The position numbers were made by a program, and so were the translations under genes. 8,511 bases of DNA, taken from Planktothrix sp. UBA8402. Lineage in GTDB: Bacteria > Cyanobacteriota > Cyanobacteriia > Cyanobacteriales > Microcoleaceae. The notes under the pieces were generated by a model. It made no database searches, was not told where the DNA came from, and saw nothing but the letters and a program-made list of their open reading frames with translations. Location: the NCBI GenBank assembly GCA_003456035.1, contig DMPJ01000508.1:1-8511 (forward strand), read 5' to 3'. Of the stretch, positions 1 to 6,142 are shown piece by piece; positions within the stretch are counted from its first letter, which is position 1; every line of letters starts with the position of its first letter.

Positions 1-3000
1 CACTGGTAAAACCCCACTTAATCGGATATTTCCGGTTCCTTTATCTCCTTGTAATTCTCCTTCAATATCTTTAACTTGAATGCGATCGCCGATAAATACA
101 GCCGTTCCACTTAATCCGACAATAGACTGTTCTAAACTGCGGGCGATTAAAACTGCATCTTGGATTTTAAATAATCCTTCTGGTTTCAGATCTAGTTTAA
201 TTCCTCCGGTTTCCGGTTGTTGTAAACTACCACTGATTCTTAATTGAACTAATCCTTTTCCTTCCTGCCAATTTAATTCAGGATTGAGTAAATTGATCAC
301 CGCTAATCCTTGATCTTTAATATCAACTCGGACATCCACTACATCACTTTCTGAAGTCACTTTTGCAAAGGGTAATTGAAAGGGTAAAGTCCCTCTAAAA
401 TTAATCGGATCGGTTTCGGTAACTAATAAACTCCCACCAAATCTTAGTCTGGCATTATTATAACTAAAACTGCTTTGCGCTTCTTGAATTGGTTCATCAT
501 TAACCGTTGCTTCTAATAAGGTTAATTCCCCCGATGATTGGGGATTCTCTAAAGTTCCAGCAATACTCGCCCGAACATTCAATTGTCCGGTTAAATCGAC
601 ATTGGGCAAATCGACAATTTTTTCAATTTCTTCTAATAGGATATTTTTCCCCCGAAACTGACCGGAGGTTTGTTGATTGGCTAAATTCAACTGTCCGCGA
701 AAATCATATAATGCCGATCCTGCACGCAATTGGATGGGTTCAACTCGCACTACATTATCTGCAAAATTTGCTTCTAATAGAAACTGATCGGCGGTATATC
801 TGCCATAATTCCAATCTTGACCTTTGATGGTTGCTGTTGCATTAATTCCCGATGGAATTGAACCTTGAAAGGCAATTTCCCCGGTAAATTTTCCATCTAA
901 ATCCTGTAAAGGAGGTAGGGGTTGGTCGGCAATTTCTGCTAGGGATTGTTGTAAAATTCGTCTAATTTCTTCTAGGCGTTGTAATTGTTCAAATAACGTA
1001 GCAGTAGGGGGTAAACCTACGGGAACAGGCTTTACATCTGCTGCTATTCCATAGTTTGGCGGTGTTAATCCTCTGCCAAAATCTGCTAAATTAAAGATTT
1101 TTAGGGCGGTTAAAATGTCCTGTAAATTTCCTTGGGGAATTTTAATTGTACCTTCAAATTGATTCGGTACAGGGGATAAATTCTGGGTTTGGGGTGTGGA
1201 AAGACTGGCTAAAATTTCAGAAACATTAGCTTTACCATTAATTAAAATCTGAGTTATTCCTTTGCTCAATTCAGCATCGGTTAACTTAGCAATCCCATTT
1301 TGATAACTAAAATTTCCTAAGAATAAATCAGTTTCAATATGACCTAAAATTAGCTTCTGAATTGCAATATTTCCGGTTACACCTATTTTATTAATATCAA
1401 AACTGGCTAAATTAGAGACGGTTAATTTTCCCGATGCTATACCTTTTAATTGTCCAATATTTAGTTCAGCTAAGGGAGATAAACTTAAAGTTTGTAGAGG
1501 AAAGTCGTCTAAATTAATCTCTAAATTATTCCCTTGAGAATTTCCGACCAATTGGCTATCATTCCGTTTTACTAAAAAGGAAGTCGGTAAATACTGATCA
1601 TCTAAAGCTAATTCTATTTTATCCCTTTCTCCTGCTAGAGCAATATTAACCAGTTGATTCGGAATAATATTAACAGTTCCTGTTAGAATAGATTCAAAGG
1701 TAACATCCCTAACTGCAAAGTTATTCAGACTTAAATTTCCGTTTAAATTTAAAGCAGAAAGAGTTCCCGTTAACTTACCATTAAAATCAACAATTCCAGC
1801 TACTAAAGGACTATCTCCGGTTCTAATTTCTAAGGGTAAAGCGGTTAAGAGACTTTGAACTAAAGGGGATTGTAAATCAAAATTATCAGCCCGAACATTC
1901 AGGTTTAAATTAGATAATTGGGGAATACCATTTCCTTGAAATTCAACTCCAATTAAGCCATCGGTTGAAAATCCTGGGGTTTCGGCTTTTTTAATATTAA
2001 TTTCTCGACCATTCCAACTAGCAATGGCTTCAAAAGGTTGTTTAATAATCGGTAATTCTGTGAGTCGTAATTGACCTAATGCCTGTATAGTCTTAGGATT
2101 AAAAGTATTAAGGTTTCCTTCTCCGGTGATTTCAGTAGTTAATAATCCTCGCAATAAGGGCATATTTTCAGCTTGCTGTAATAGTCCATTTTGACGCAAA
2201 TTATTTGGGATTTGAGATTCTACTAATTGAGAGAATCTACCTAAAGCAATCTGATCTCCTTTAATGGTTGTTTTCCATTGTCCTTGTCGAGTTTCTCCGG
2301 TTGCTAAAACCACACCTCCATCTCGACCTAAATTGACTTGACTATCGAGGAAAGCTATTAAGTTATTAGGGGAAAAATTAGTTAAATTCCCGCTAAATTT
2401 TGCTAACCCTTGTAGGAATCCTCCTTGGAAATTTAAGGCGTTAATTTCAGCTACTAAACTAGGTTGTAAATTAGCTAAGGGTAATCCGAAATTAATTAAG
2501 GGTTGTAGAGGAATTTGATCGGTGATTACTTGACCCGTTAATTGATTATTGGCTAATTGTCCTTCGGCATTAATTATACCCCCAAAATTACCTAAATTAA
2601 CCTGTGCTAATCCCGTAGCAATTAGAGCGTTAAGGTTCAAATTAGTTAAGTTTCCGGTAATATTTCCTTCTCCAGTTAAACGACTATTCCGAAAGTCTAT
2701 AGTTTGAATTTGTCTCTGAAGATTAGGGGGTAAATTAGCTAGGGGTAATCCTAAATTAATTAAGGGATTTAACGGGAGTTCCTTGGTGTTGAATTGTCCT
2801 TGAAATTGTCCTTGATTTAGTTGACTATTGGCGGTAATAATTCCCCCTAATTTACCTAAATTAATTAATGTTTTTGCATTTCCTGTCAGGTTATTGGGGC
2901 TAAAATTATCTATTTTACCCGATAGAGATCCAGCAATTTGTAAAGTTCCTTGACTGATATCTAAACTCTGAATTTGGGAGGTGAGAGCATCGGTTAAGTT

Positions 3001-5082
3001 AGCAAAGGGTAATCCAATATTAATTAATCGAGGTAAGGATAAATTGTCACTGGAAAAATCCGTTTGTAATAGTCCGTTTTGGAGTTGGGCGATCGCCTTA
3101 ATTGTGCTATTCTGAAAATTAAGTTGAATTTGACTATCAGCATTTAAACTATTTAAAGAAAAATTTTGCAAATTTGCTGATAACTTGGCGGCTAAATTTA
3201 ACTGACCATCGGTTAAATCAACGGATTGAATTTGTTGTTTAGTCTCATCAGGAATTGCGGCAAATAATAACCCCAAATCGACTAAAGGCGTGAGGGAAAG
3301 TTGATTAGCTATAACTTCAGCATTCCAAATCTGATTATTAGTTTGTTGAGCAATAAGATTCAGATTTCCCTCAGCAATTTTAATCTGTGCTTTCGCCGTA
3401 TTTCCTAATAATTGAGCTTCACCTATAATTGGATAAATCGCTGAAGGTAAGGAGAATTGAGTCTCAGCTTTTAAGTTATCTAAATTCCCAGAAATTCGAC
3501 CATTTGCTGATAGGTTTCCGATCTGAAAACTTGGTATAAATCCGTAGGATTTAGCGATCGCCTCCACTGGAACATCATCGACAGTAAAATCTAACTTAAC
3601 AATCGGATAAAGTTCTTTTTTTTGCTCTGTAATCTGAGGATTTGGAGGTAATTTAGGGAGTATTTTTTGATTAATACTAGCTTGATTATTTGGTTTAATT
3701 GGTGGTGCTAATAAAGCAGTCAATCCTTCTAATTTAATTTCGCCTTTTCCTGTTACTAAACCGCCAAGATTGGGTTTGATTAATAAGTTTTGAATCTGAA
3801 TAATTGGATCATTTAAAATCTTGAAATTCGGATCAAGTTTAGTTAATATATTAAAATCAGTTTGAATCTGATCAAAATCAACTCGATCTAATAAAGTTTT
3901 TTGAGTTGTGGCGATATTTCCTGAAATTTGAGGACTGTTTAAATTCCCTTTTAAGTTAAGATTAGCTTTCAATTCTCCCCTCACCGGAAATGGTAAGATT
4001 ACAGGTTTCCCCTGAATAGTTTCTACGGTTTTTAACAGGGTTGAAACTTTAACTGGTTGTAAATTTGCTAATAAATTCACTTGAGTTTTAGCCAAGTCTA
4101 AGTTAGAATTAGTTAACACTGATCCGGTTAATCCTAGAGCTAAATCTCCCATGGTGGTATTCAACTGATCAATGCTCAATTGAGTTCCCGAAAAGCGCAA
4201 TTTAGCTTGACTAAGATTAACAGGTTGGGGAAGACTATCAACAGCAACTTTAACTTGATCTAAATTTAGTGTTCCCCGGATATCTAAGGGTTGATAATTA
4301 TTTAATTTAACGTTTAAATTTGTATTGAGTTTTCCCTGTTTAATCGAAATCCCAGGAGTTTCTACAAACCAAGCTAAATGGCTTAAATCCAAACTATTAG
4401 CTTGAATTTGAGCATTAACTTTTCCAGTTTCTAATAAGGCATCCGCTTTAACTGCAAAAGTACCTGTTTCTGCAAATTTACCCCTTAAATCCGCTTGAAT
4501 CTGCTGCTGATCTTCGGTTAAATTAGCTTTGATTTGATCCACCGCAATGACAATCGGCTTTTTTTTGGCTTTCAAAAGCGCGTAGGGAGTTAAATTAATT
4601 TGAGCATTTTCAATCCCAATGGTTCTAAAAACTAATGTAATTGGAGGATTTGGATCTAACTTAAGTTGAGTATCAATCCAGTTTCCCGATGAATTTTGTT
4701 CAATATAAATGTTAGGATTAACTAAGGTAATATCAAGTTGAACCTTGGGTTTAAACAAGGATAAAGGCGAAAAATTAACCTCTACCGCCGCCACTTCTGC
4801 CCTGTCAGTATCCGTCGCTGTGGCGGGAATTAACGAGTTACCAAAACGAATACTATTCAGAGTAAATCTTTCAATCGGGCCAACATTAACTGGCCGTTGT
4901 AGAATACCTTCCAAGACATTGCTAATGATGGGAGCTAACCGATATCGAATTAGCCAACTAGCGGTCGTCCCCACTGTCAAAAGGGTGACTCCGCATCCCA
5001 GACCGCCCCAAAACAAAATCCGTCTTAACCGTCGTCGGGGAGGTGAAATCTGTTCAGAATTGGGATTAGGTGAATTAGTCAT
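1..5082 (-). CDS. tamB: TamB/DUF490-family translocation and assembly module protein, 3' end outside the window
   Basis: This frame stays open from an ATG at 5082-5080 to the window edge, giving 1694 residues without a stop; the C-terminus is missing. Residues 1-21 are a basic cytosolic tail (Arg-rich at 16-21), about 22-45 form one membrane anchor, and the rest is periplasmic. Residues 63-130 (RPVNVGPIERF, then IPATATDTDRAEV, then DITLVNPNIYIEQ) match the N-terminus I know from cyanobacterial TamB proteins. The remainder is monotonous beta-strand sequence rich in N, L, I, Q and G, as in the lipid-groove fold of AsmA/TamB proteins. A Pro/Lys/Gln-rich linker lies at about 457-491, tandem 88-residue units at 595-944, and a probable helix at about 1362-1387. 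The family is anchored in the inner membrane and spans the periplasm to an Omp85 partner; plant TIC236 is a relative. The conserved C-terminal TamB domain should lie mostly beyond the edge. No Shine-Dalgarno precedes the ATG; it is chosen because the conserved N-terminus and anchor follow directly. Confidence 0.93.
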   Translation of the reverse strand, partial: MTNSPNPNSEQISPPRRRLRRILFWGGLGCGVTLLTVGTTASWLIRYRLAPIISNVLEGILQRPVNVGPIERFTLNSIRFGNSLIPATATDTDRAEVAAVEVNFSPLSLFKPKVQLDITLVNPNIYIEQNSSGNWIDTQLKLDPNPPITLVFRTIGIENAQINLTPYALLKAKKKPIVIAVDQIKANLTEDQQQIQADLRGKFAETGTFAVKADALLETGKVNAQIQANSLDLSHLAWFVETPGISIKQGKLNTNLNVKLNNYQPLDIRGTLNLDQVKVAVDSLPQPVNLSQAKLRFSGTQLSIDQLNTTMGDLALGLTGSVLTNSNLDLAKTQVNLLANLQPVKVSTLLKTVETIQGKPVILPFPVRGELKANLNLKGNLNSPQISGNIATTQKTLLDRVDFDQIQTDFNILTKLDPNFKILNDPIIQIQNLLIKPNLGGLVTGKGEIKLEGLTALLAPPIKPNNQASINQKILPKLPPNPQITEQKKELYPIVKLDFTVDDVPVEAIAKSYGFIPSFQIGNLSANGRISGNLDNLKAETQFSLPSAIYPIIGEAQLLGNTAKAQIKIAEGNLNLIAQQTNNQIWNAEVIANQLSLTPLVDLGLLFAAIPDETKQQIQSVDLTDGQLNLAAKLSANLQNFSLNSLNADSQIQLNFQNSTIKAIAQLQNGLLQTDFSSDNLSLPRLINIGLPFANLTDALTSQIQSLDISQGTLQIAGSLSGKIDNFSPNNLTGNAKTLINLGKLGGIITANSQLNQGQFQGQFNTKELPLNPLINLGLPLANLPPNLQRQIQTIDFRNSRLTGEGNITGNLTNLNLNALIATGLAQVNLGNFGGIINAEGQLANNQLTGQVITDQIPLQPLINFGLPLANLQPSLVAEINALNFQGGFLQGLAKFSGNLTNFSPNNLIAFLDSQVNLGRDGGVVLATGETRQGQWKTTIKGDQIALGRFSQLVESQIPNNLRQNGLLQQAENMPLLRGLLTTEITGEGNLNTFNPKTIQALGQLRLTELPIIKQPFEAIASWNGREINIKKAETPGFSTDGLIGVEFQGNGIPQLSNLNLNVRADNFDLQSPLVQSLLTALPLEIRTGDSPLVAGIVDFNGKLTGTLSALNLNGNLSLNNFAVRDVTFESILTGTVNIIPNQLVNIALAGERDKIELALDDQYLPTSFLVKRNDSQLVGNSQGNNLEINLDDFPLQTLSLSPLAELNIGQLKGIASGKLTVSNLASFDINKIGVTGNIAIQKLILGHIETDLFLGNFSYQNGIAKLTDAELSKGITQILINGKANVSEILASLSTPQTQNLSPVPNQFEGTIKIPQGNLQDILTALKIFNLADFGRGLTPPNYGIAADVKPVPVGLPPTATLFEQLQRLEEIRRILQQSLAEIADQPLPPLQDLDGKFTGEIAFQGSIPSGINATATIKGQDWNYGRYTADQFLLEANFADNVVRVEPIQLRAGSALYDFRGQLNLANQQTSGQFRGKNILLEEIEKIVDLPNVDLTGQLNVRASIAGTLENPQSSGELTLLEATVNDEPIQEAQSSFSYNNARLRFGGSLLVTETDPINFRGTLPFQLPFAKVTSESDVVDVRVDIKDQGLAVINLLNPELNWQEGKGLVQLRISGSLQQPETGGIKLDLKPEGLFKIQDAVLIARSLEQSIVGLSGTAVFIGDRIQVKDIEGELQGDKGTGNIRLSGVLPV
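82..89. repeat. HIP1 octamer GCGATCGC
   Basis: This is a perfect copy of the highly iterated palindrome of cyanobacteria, inside tamB where it encodes part of Gly-Asp-Arg. It supports a cyanobacterial origin. Confidence 0.8.
2251..3300 (-). repeat. Four tandem 86-88-residue coding repeats inside tamB
   Basis: Reading with the gene, four consecutive units start at residues 595, 681, 769 and 857 (DNA 3300, 3042, 2778 and 2514). Each opens with a version of LPLxPLINLGLPLANL. The first unit is 86 residues; the next three are 88 and align without gaps. By my hand count, units 2 and 3 share 36 of 88 residues and units 3 and 4 share 40 of 88. Each unit also carries a QI-x-x-L/I-D/N stretch, a GN/GK-x-x-N segment and an NLGxxGG turn. 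A degenerate fifth unit begins in exact register at residue 945 (IALGRFSQLVE), and a possible earlier one at about 504 (VPVEAIAKSYGF). In the protein these probably build successive segments of the periplasmic beta groove. Confidence 0.85.
3089..3096. repeat. HIP1 octamer GCGATCGC
   Basis: This perfect HIP1 copy inside tamB is extended to GGCGATCGCC, the commonest longer form. It is read as Ala-Ile-Ala within the first tandem unit of the protein. Confidence 0.8.
3554..3561. repeat. HIP1 octamer GCGATCGC
   Basis: This is the third perfect HIP1 copy, also read as Ala-Ile-Ala in tamB. It lies just upstream of the tandem unit array. Three copies in 8.5 kb is far above chance for DNA this AT-rich. 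Confidence 0.8.
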
Positions 5083-5114
5083 CTCAAATCTGGTTTTAAG
5101 TGAATCAAAATAAT

Positions 5115-5120
5115 ATTATA
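5115..5120 (-). promoter_or_regulatory. Likely -10 box of the tamB promoter
   Basis: On the minus strand this reads TATAAT, a perfect -10 hexamer, 32 bases upstream of the tamB ATG. That would place transcription start near 5108 and leave a short leader of about 26 bases. No good -35 hexamer is visible 16-18 bases further upstream (AACCAA/ACCAAA), which is not unusual for cyanobacterial promoters. The region is AT-rich, so a chance match is possible. Confidence 0.45.
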
Positions 5121-5151
5121 GAAGTAATTCAGACTAATTTGGTTAATTAGC

Positions 5152-5183
5152 TATGACCTATTCTAATTTATATCAAGGTCATA
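5152..5183. repeat. Inverted repeat TATGACCT...AGGTCATA in the tamB-cutA divergent region
   Basis: Two perfect 8-base arms (5152-5159 and 5176-5183) are separated by 16 bases. The dyad lies between the two divergent genes, upstream of the tamB -10 box and of cutA. The arms contain GC pairs, so they stand out from the AT-rich surroundings. The spacing would suit a dimeric regulator bound on one DNA face, or a hairpin. No known cyanobacterial operator (NtcA, Fur, LexA) matches it as far as I can tell. Confidence 0.5.
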
Positions 5184-5210
5184 CTCAAAAGTGTGCTGTT
5201 AAGTTAAGAT
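5182..5210 (+). promoter_or_regulatory. Possible weak cutA promoter
   Basis: TACTCA (5182-5187) and TAAGAT (5205-5210) are 17 bases apart and could serve as -35 and -10 boxes. An overlapping GATAAT (5208-5213) is another -10 candidate. Matches to consensus are modest and the sequence is AT-rich, so this is only a proposal. Confidence 0.22.
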
Positions 5211-5238
5211 AATTAAAAGCAAGATTTAACATTTAACA
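5197..5238 (+). repeat. Imperfect dyad in the cutA leader
   Basis: TGTTAA then GTTAA (5197-5207) pairs with TTAAC (5226-5230) and TTAACA (5233-5238). This makes 11 base pairs with a two-base bulge (5231-5232) and an 18-base loop. The right arm ends at the cutA ribosome binding site (AGGG, 5238-5241), so a hairpin here could affect translation, or the DNA could be an operator over the promoter. The pairs are mostly A-T, so stability would be low. Confidence 0.35.
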
Positions 5239-5246
5239 GGGCATCA

Positions 5247-5570
5247 ATGGCAACAGATTATACTGTAGTTCTGGTAACAGCAAGTTCTCGTTTAGAAGCA
5301 GAAAAAATCGCCCAAGTGTTAGTTGCTGAAAAACTGGCGGCTTGCGTTAATCTAATGCCTATTCATTCTATTTATACCTGGAAATCAGAATTATGCCGGG
5401 AGGATGAATGGCAATTAATGATTAAAACGGATCTCAGACAGTTTGAGCATTTAGAAACAAGAATTAAACAACTTCACTCCTACGAAGTTCCTGAAATTAT
5501 CGCTTTACCTATTCTAAAAGGATCGGCGAATTATTTAAACTGGATTTCTGAGCAAATTCAGAAAGATTAA
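5247..5570 (+). CDS. cutA: CutA, divalent-cation tolerance / PII-like protein
   Basis: This 107-residue protein has the full length and signature of the CutA1 family. EKLAACVN (28-35) includes the conserved Cys33. It is followed by IYTWKSEL (42-49), E54-W55 with LMIKT (57-61), the hallmark LHSYEVPEIIALPI (76-89) and a C-terminal GSANYLNWI (92-100). CutA proteins are ferredoxin-like trimers in the cytosol. The Escherichia coli gene was named for copper tolerance, but the role in cyanobacteria is unsettled and a small-molecule binding role like that of PII has been suggested. AGGG at 5238-5241 lies five bases before the ATG and supports this start. The gene is divergent from tamB across 164 bases and is probably transcribed alone, since a separate promoter is possible before the next gene. 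Confidence 0.96.
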   Translation: MATDYTVVLVTASSRLEAEKIAQVLVAEKLAACVNLMPIHSIYTWKSELCREDEWQLMIKTDLRQFEHLETRIKQLHSYEVPEIIALPILKGSANYLNWISEQIQKD

Positions 5571-5580
5571 AAATTTTGTT

Positions 5581-5609
5581 TTCTTAATGATTTTATTCTG
5601 CTTTATAAG
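5581..5609 (+). promoter_or_regulatory. Possible promoter of the small secreted protein gene
   Basis: TTCTTA (5581-5586) and TATAAG (5604-5609) are 17 bases apart, in the 86-base gap after cutA. TATTAT at 5611-5616 is an alternative -10. Matches are modest in AT-rich DNA. No convincing terminator follows cutA, so read-through from cutA is equally possible. Confidence 0.22.
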
Positions 5610-5642
5610 GTATTATTGAAATAGGAAAAATGATACCCCCTA

Positions 5643-5649
5643 AAGGAAG
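5643..5649 (+). promoter_or_regulatory. Strong ribosome binding site AAGGAAG
   Basis: This purine run, close to the Shine-Dalgarno consensus, lies seven bases before the ATG at 5657 and fixes the start of the small secreted protein. It is the best ribosome binding site in the window, which suggests efficient translation. Confidence 0.65.
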
Positions 5650-5656
5650 TTAAACA

Positions 5657-6013
5657 ATGGCTAAAAATTTTGTGAATCGGATTGTTATTTCTACTTGTCT
5701 ATCTTTACCCCTAATTGCTTTAACTGCTTTAAGTTCTTTAGCTGATGTGATCACAATTTCAGTGATTAATAATAGTGGGAAAAAGATGACGGCTGTGTAT
5801 ATTTCACCTCCCGATCAAGAAGATTGGGGTGATAATGAATTACCAGAAGCAATCGCTGATCGTGAAAAACAAGATTTTGAATGGGAACAAGCGGACTATG
5901 GGGGTTCAAATGCAGGTTGTATTTTTGATGTTCGTGCTGAATATGAAGATGGAAAATCTACGGATTTAAGTGACGTAGATCTTTGTAGTGAAGCGTCCTT
6001 GAATTTCAAATAA
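5657..6013 (+). CDS. Small secreted protein with a two-cysteine beta domain, function unknown
   Basis: The product is 118 residues. Residues 1-29 look like a Sec signal peptide: basic start (K3, R8), hydrophobic core at about 9-26 and a probable cut after SLA29. No lipobox is present. The mature part of about 89 residues is acidic and reads as a small beta fold: a strand ITISVINNSG (32-41), VYISPPDQEDWGDN (47-60), then CIFDVRAEYEDG (88-99) and VDLC (107-110). Cys88 and Cys110 could form a disulfide in the periplasm. I recall similar small secreted proteins with the WGD and DVRAxYEDG patterns in other bacteria, all without assigned function. The gene follows cutA by 86 bases on the same strand and converges with the lipoprotein gene; neither neighbour indicates a role. 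Confidence 0.85.
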   Translation: MAKNFVNRIVISTCLSLPLIALTALSSLADVITISVINNSGKKMTAVYISPPDQEDWGDNELPEAIADREKQDFEWEQADYGGSNAGCIFDVRAEYEDGKSTDLSDVDLCSEASLNFK

Positions 6014-6068
6014 ATTAATAGATATTTGGCTTGAAAACTAGATATCTTAAACAATACCCTAGCCATTT

Positions 6069-6109
6069 GTTTGTAGGTTAGGTTGAGGTTAAAAACCCAA
6101 CCTACAAGC
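6069..6109. repeat. Hairpin-forming palindromic repeat between convergent genes
   Basis: TTGTAGGTT (6071-6079) pairs with AACCTACAA (6099-6107). After an A-C mismatch, GGTT (6081-6084) pairs with AACC (6094-6097), leaving a nine-base loop. A G-C pair (6069/6109) and a G-U pair extend the base. Sequences of the form GTAGGTTGGGTT...AACCCAACCTAC are, from memory, widely dispersed in cyanobacterial intergenic DNA, and this looks like a short, slightly decayed copy. It sits between two convergent genes and could help end transcription from both sides, but neither side has the T-tract of an intrinsic terminator. Confidence 0.7.
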
Positions 6110-6142
6110 TCATTATCATCTGAAATCCTGATTTAATCAGTA

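Noticed and set aside
507..827. Plus-strand open frame of 106 codons
   Set aside because: It lies antisense to the continuous tamB frame, has no ribosome binding site and encodes no recognisable protein; a by-product of the opposite strand.
2251..3300. CRISPR array or non-coding satellite
   Set aside because: The repetition is at protein level, in frame, with units of 258-264 bases and diverged DNA between them; there is no short constant repeat with unique spacers.
4745..5113. Plus-strand open frame of 122 codons
   Set aside because: It is antisense to the conserved N-terminus of tamB and extends over its promoter; the Ser/Arg/Pro-rich translation looks like no real protein.
6022..6046. 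Repeated AGATAT with the palindrome AGATATCT after the small secreted protein gene
   Set aside because: It is short and AT-rich with no T-tract, so it is not supportable as a terminator or binding site.
6069..6109. Intrinsic terminator
   Set aside because: The hairpin is real on paper, but no run of T follows it on either strand; it is kept as a repeat and not called a terminator.
6128..6140. 13-base palindrome CTGATT-T-AATCAG just after the lipoprotein stop codon
   Set aside because: Six-base arms with a one-base centre cannot form a useful hairpin and such short palindromes are expected by chance in AT-rich DNA.
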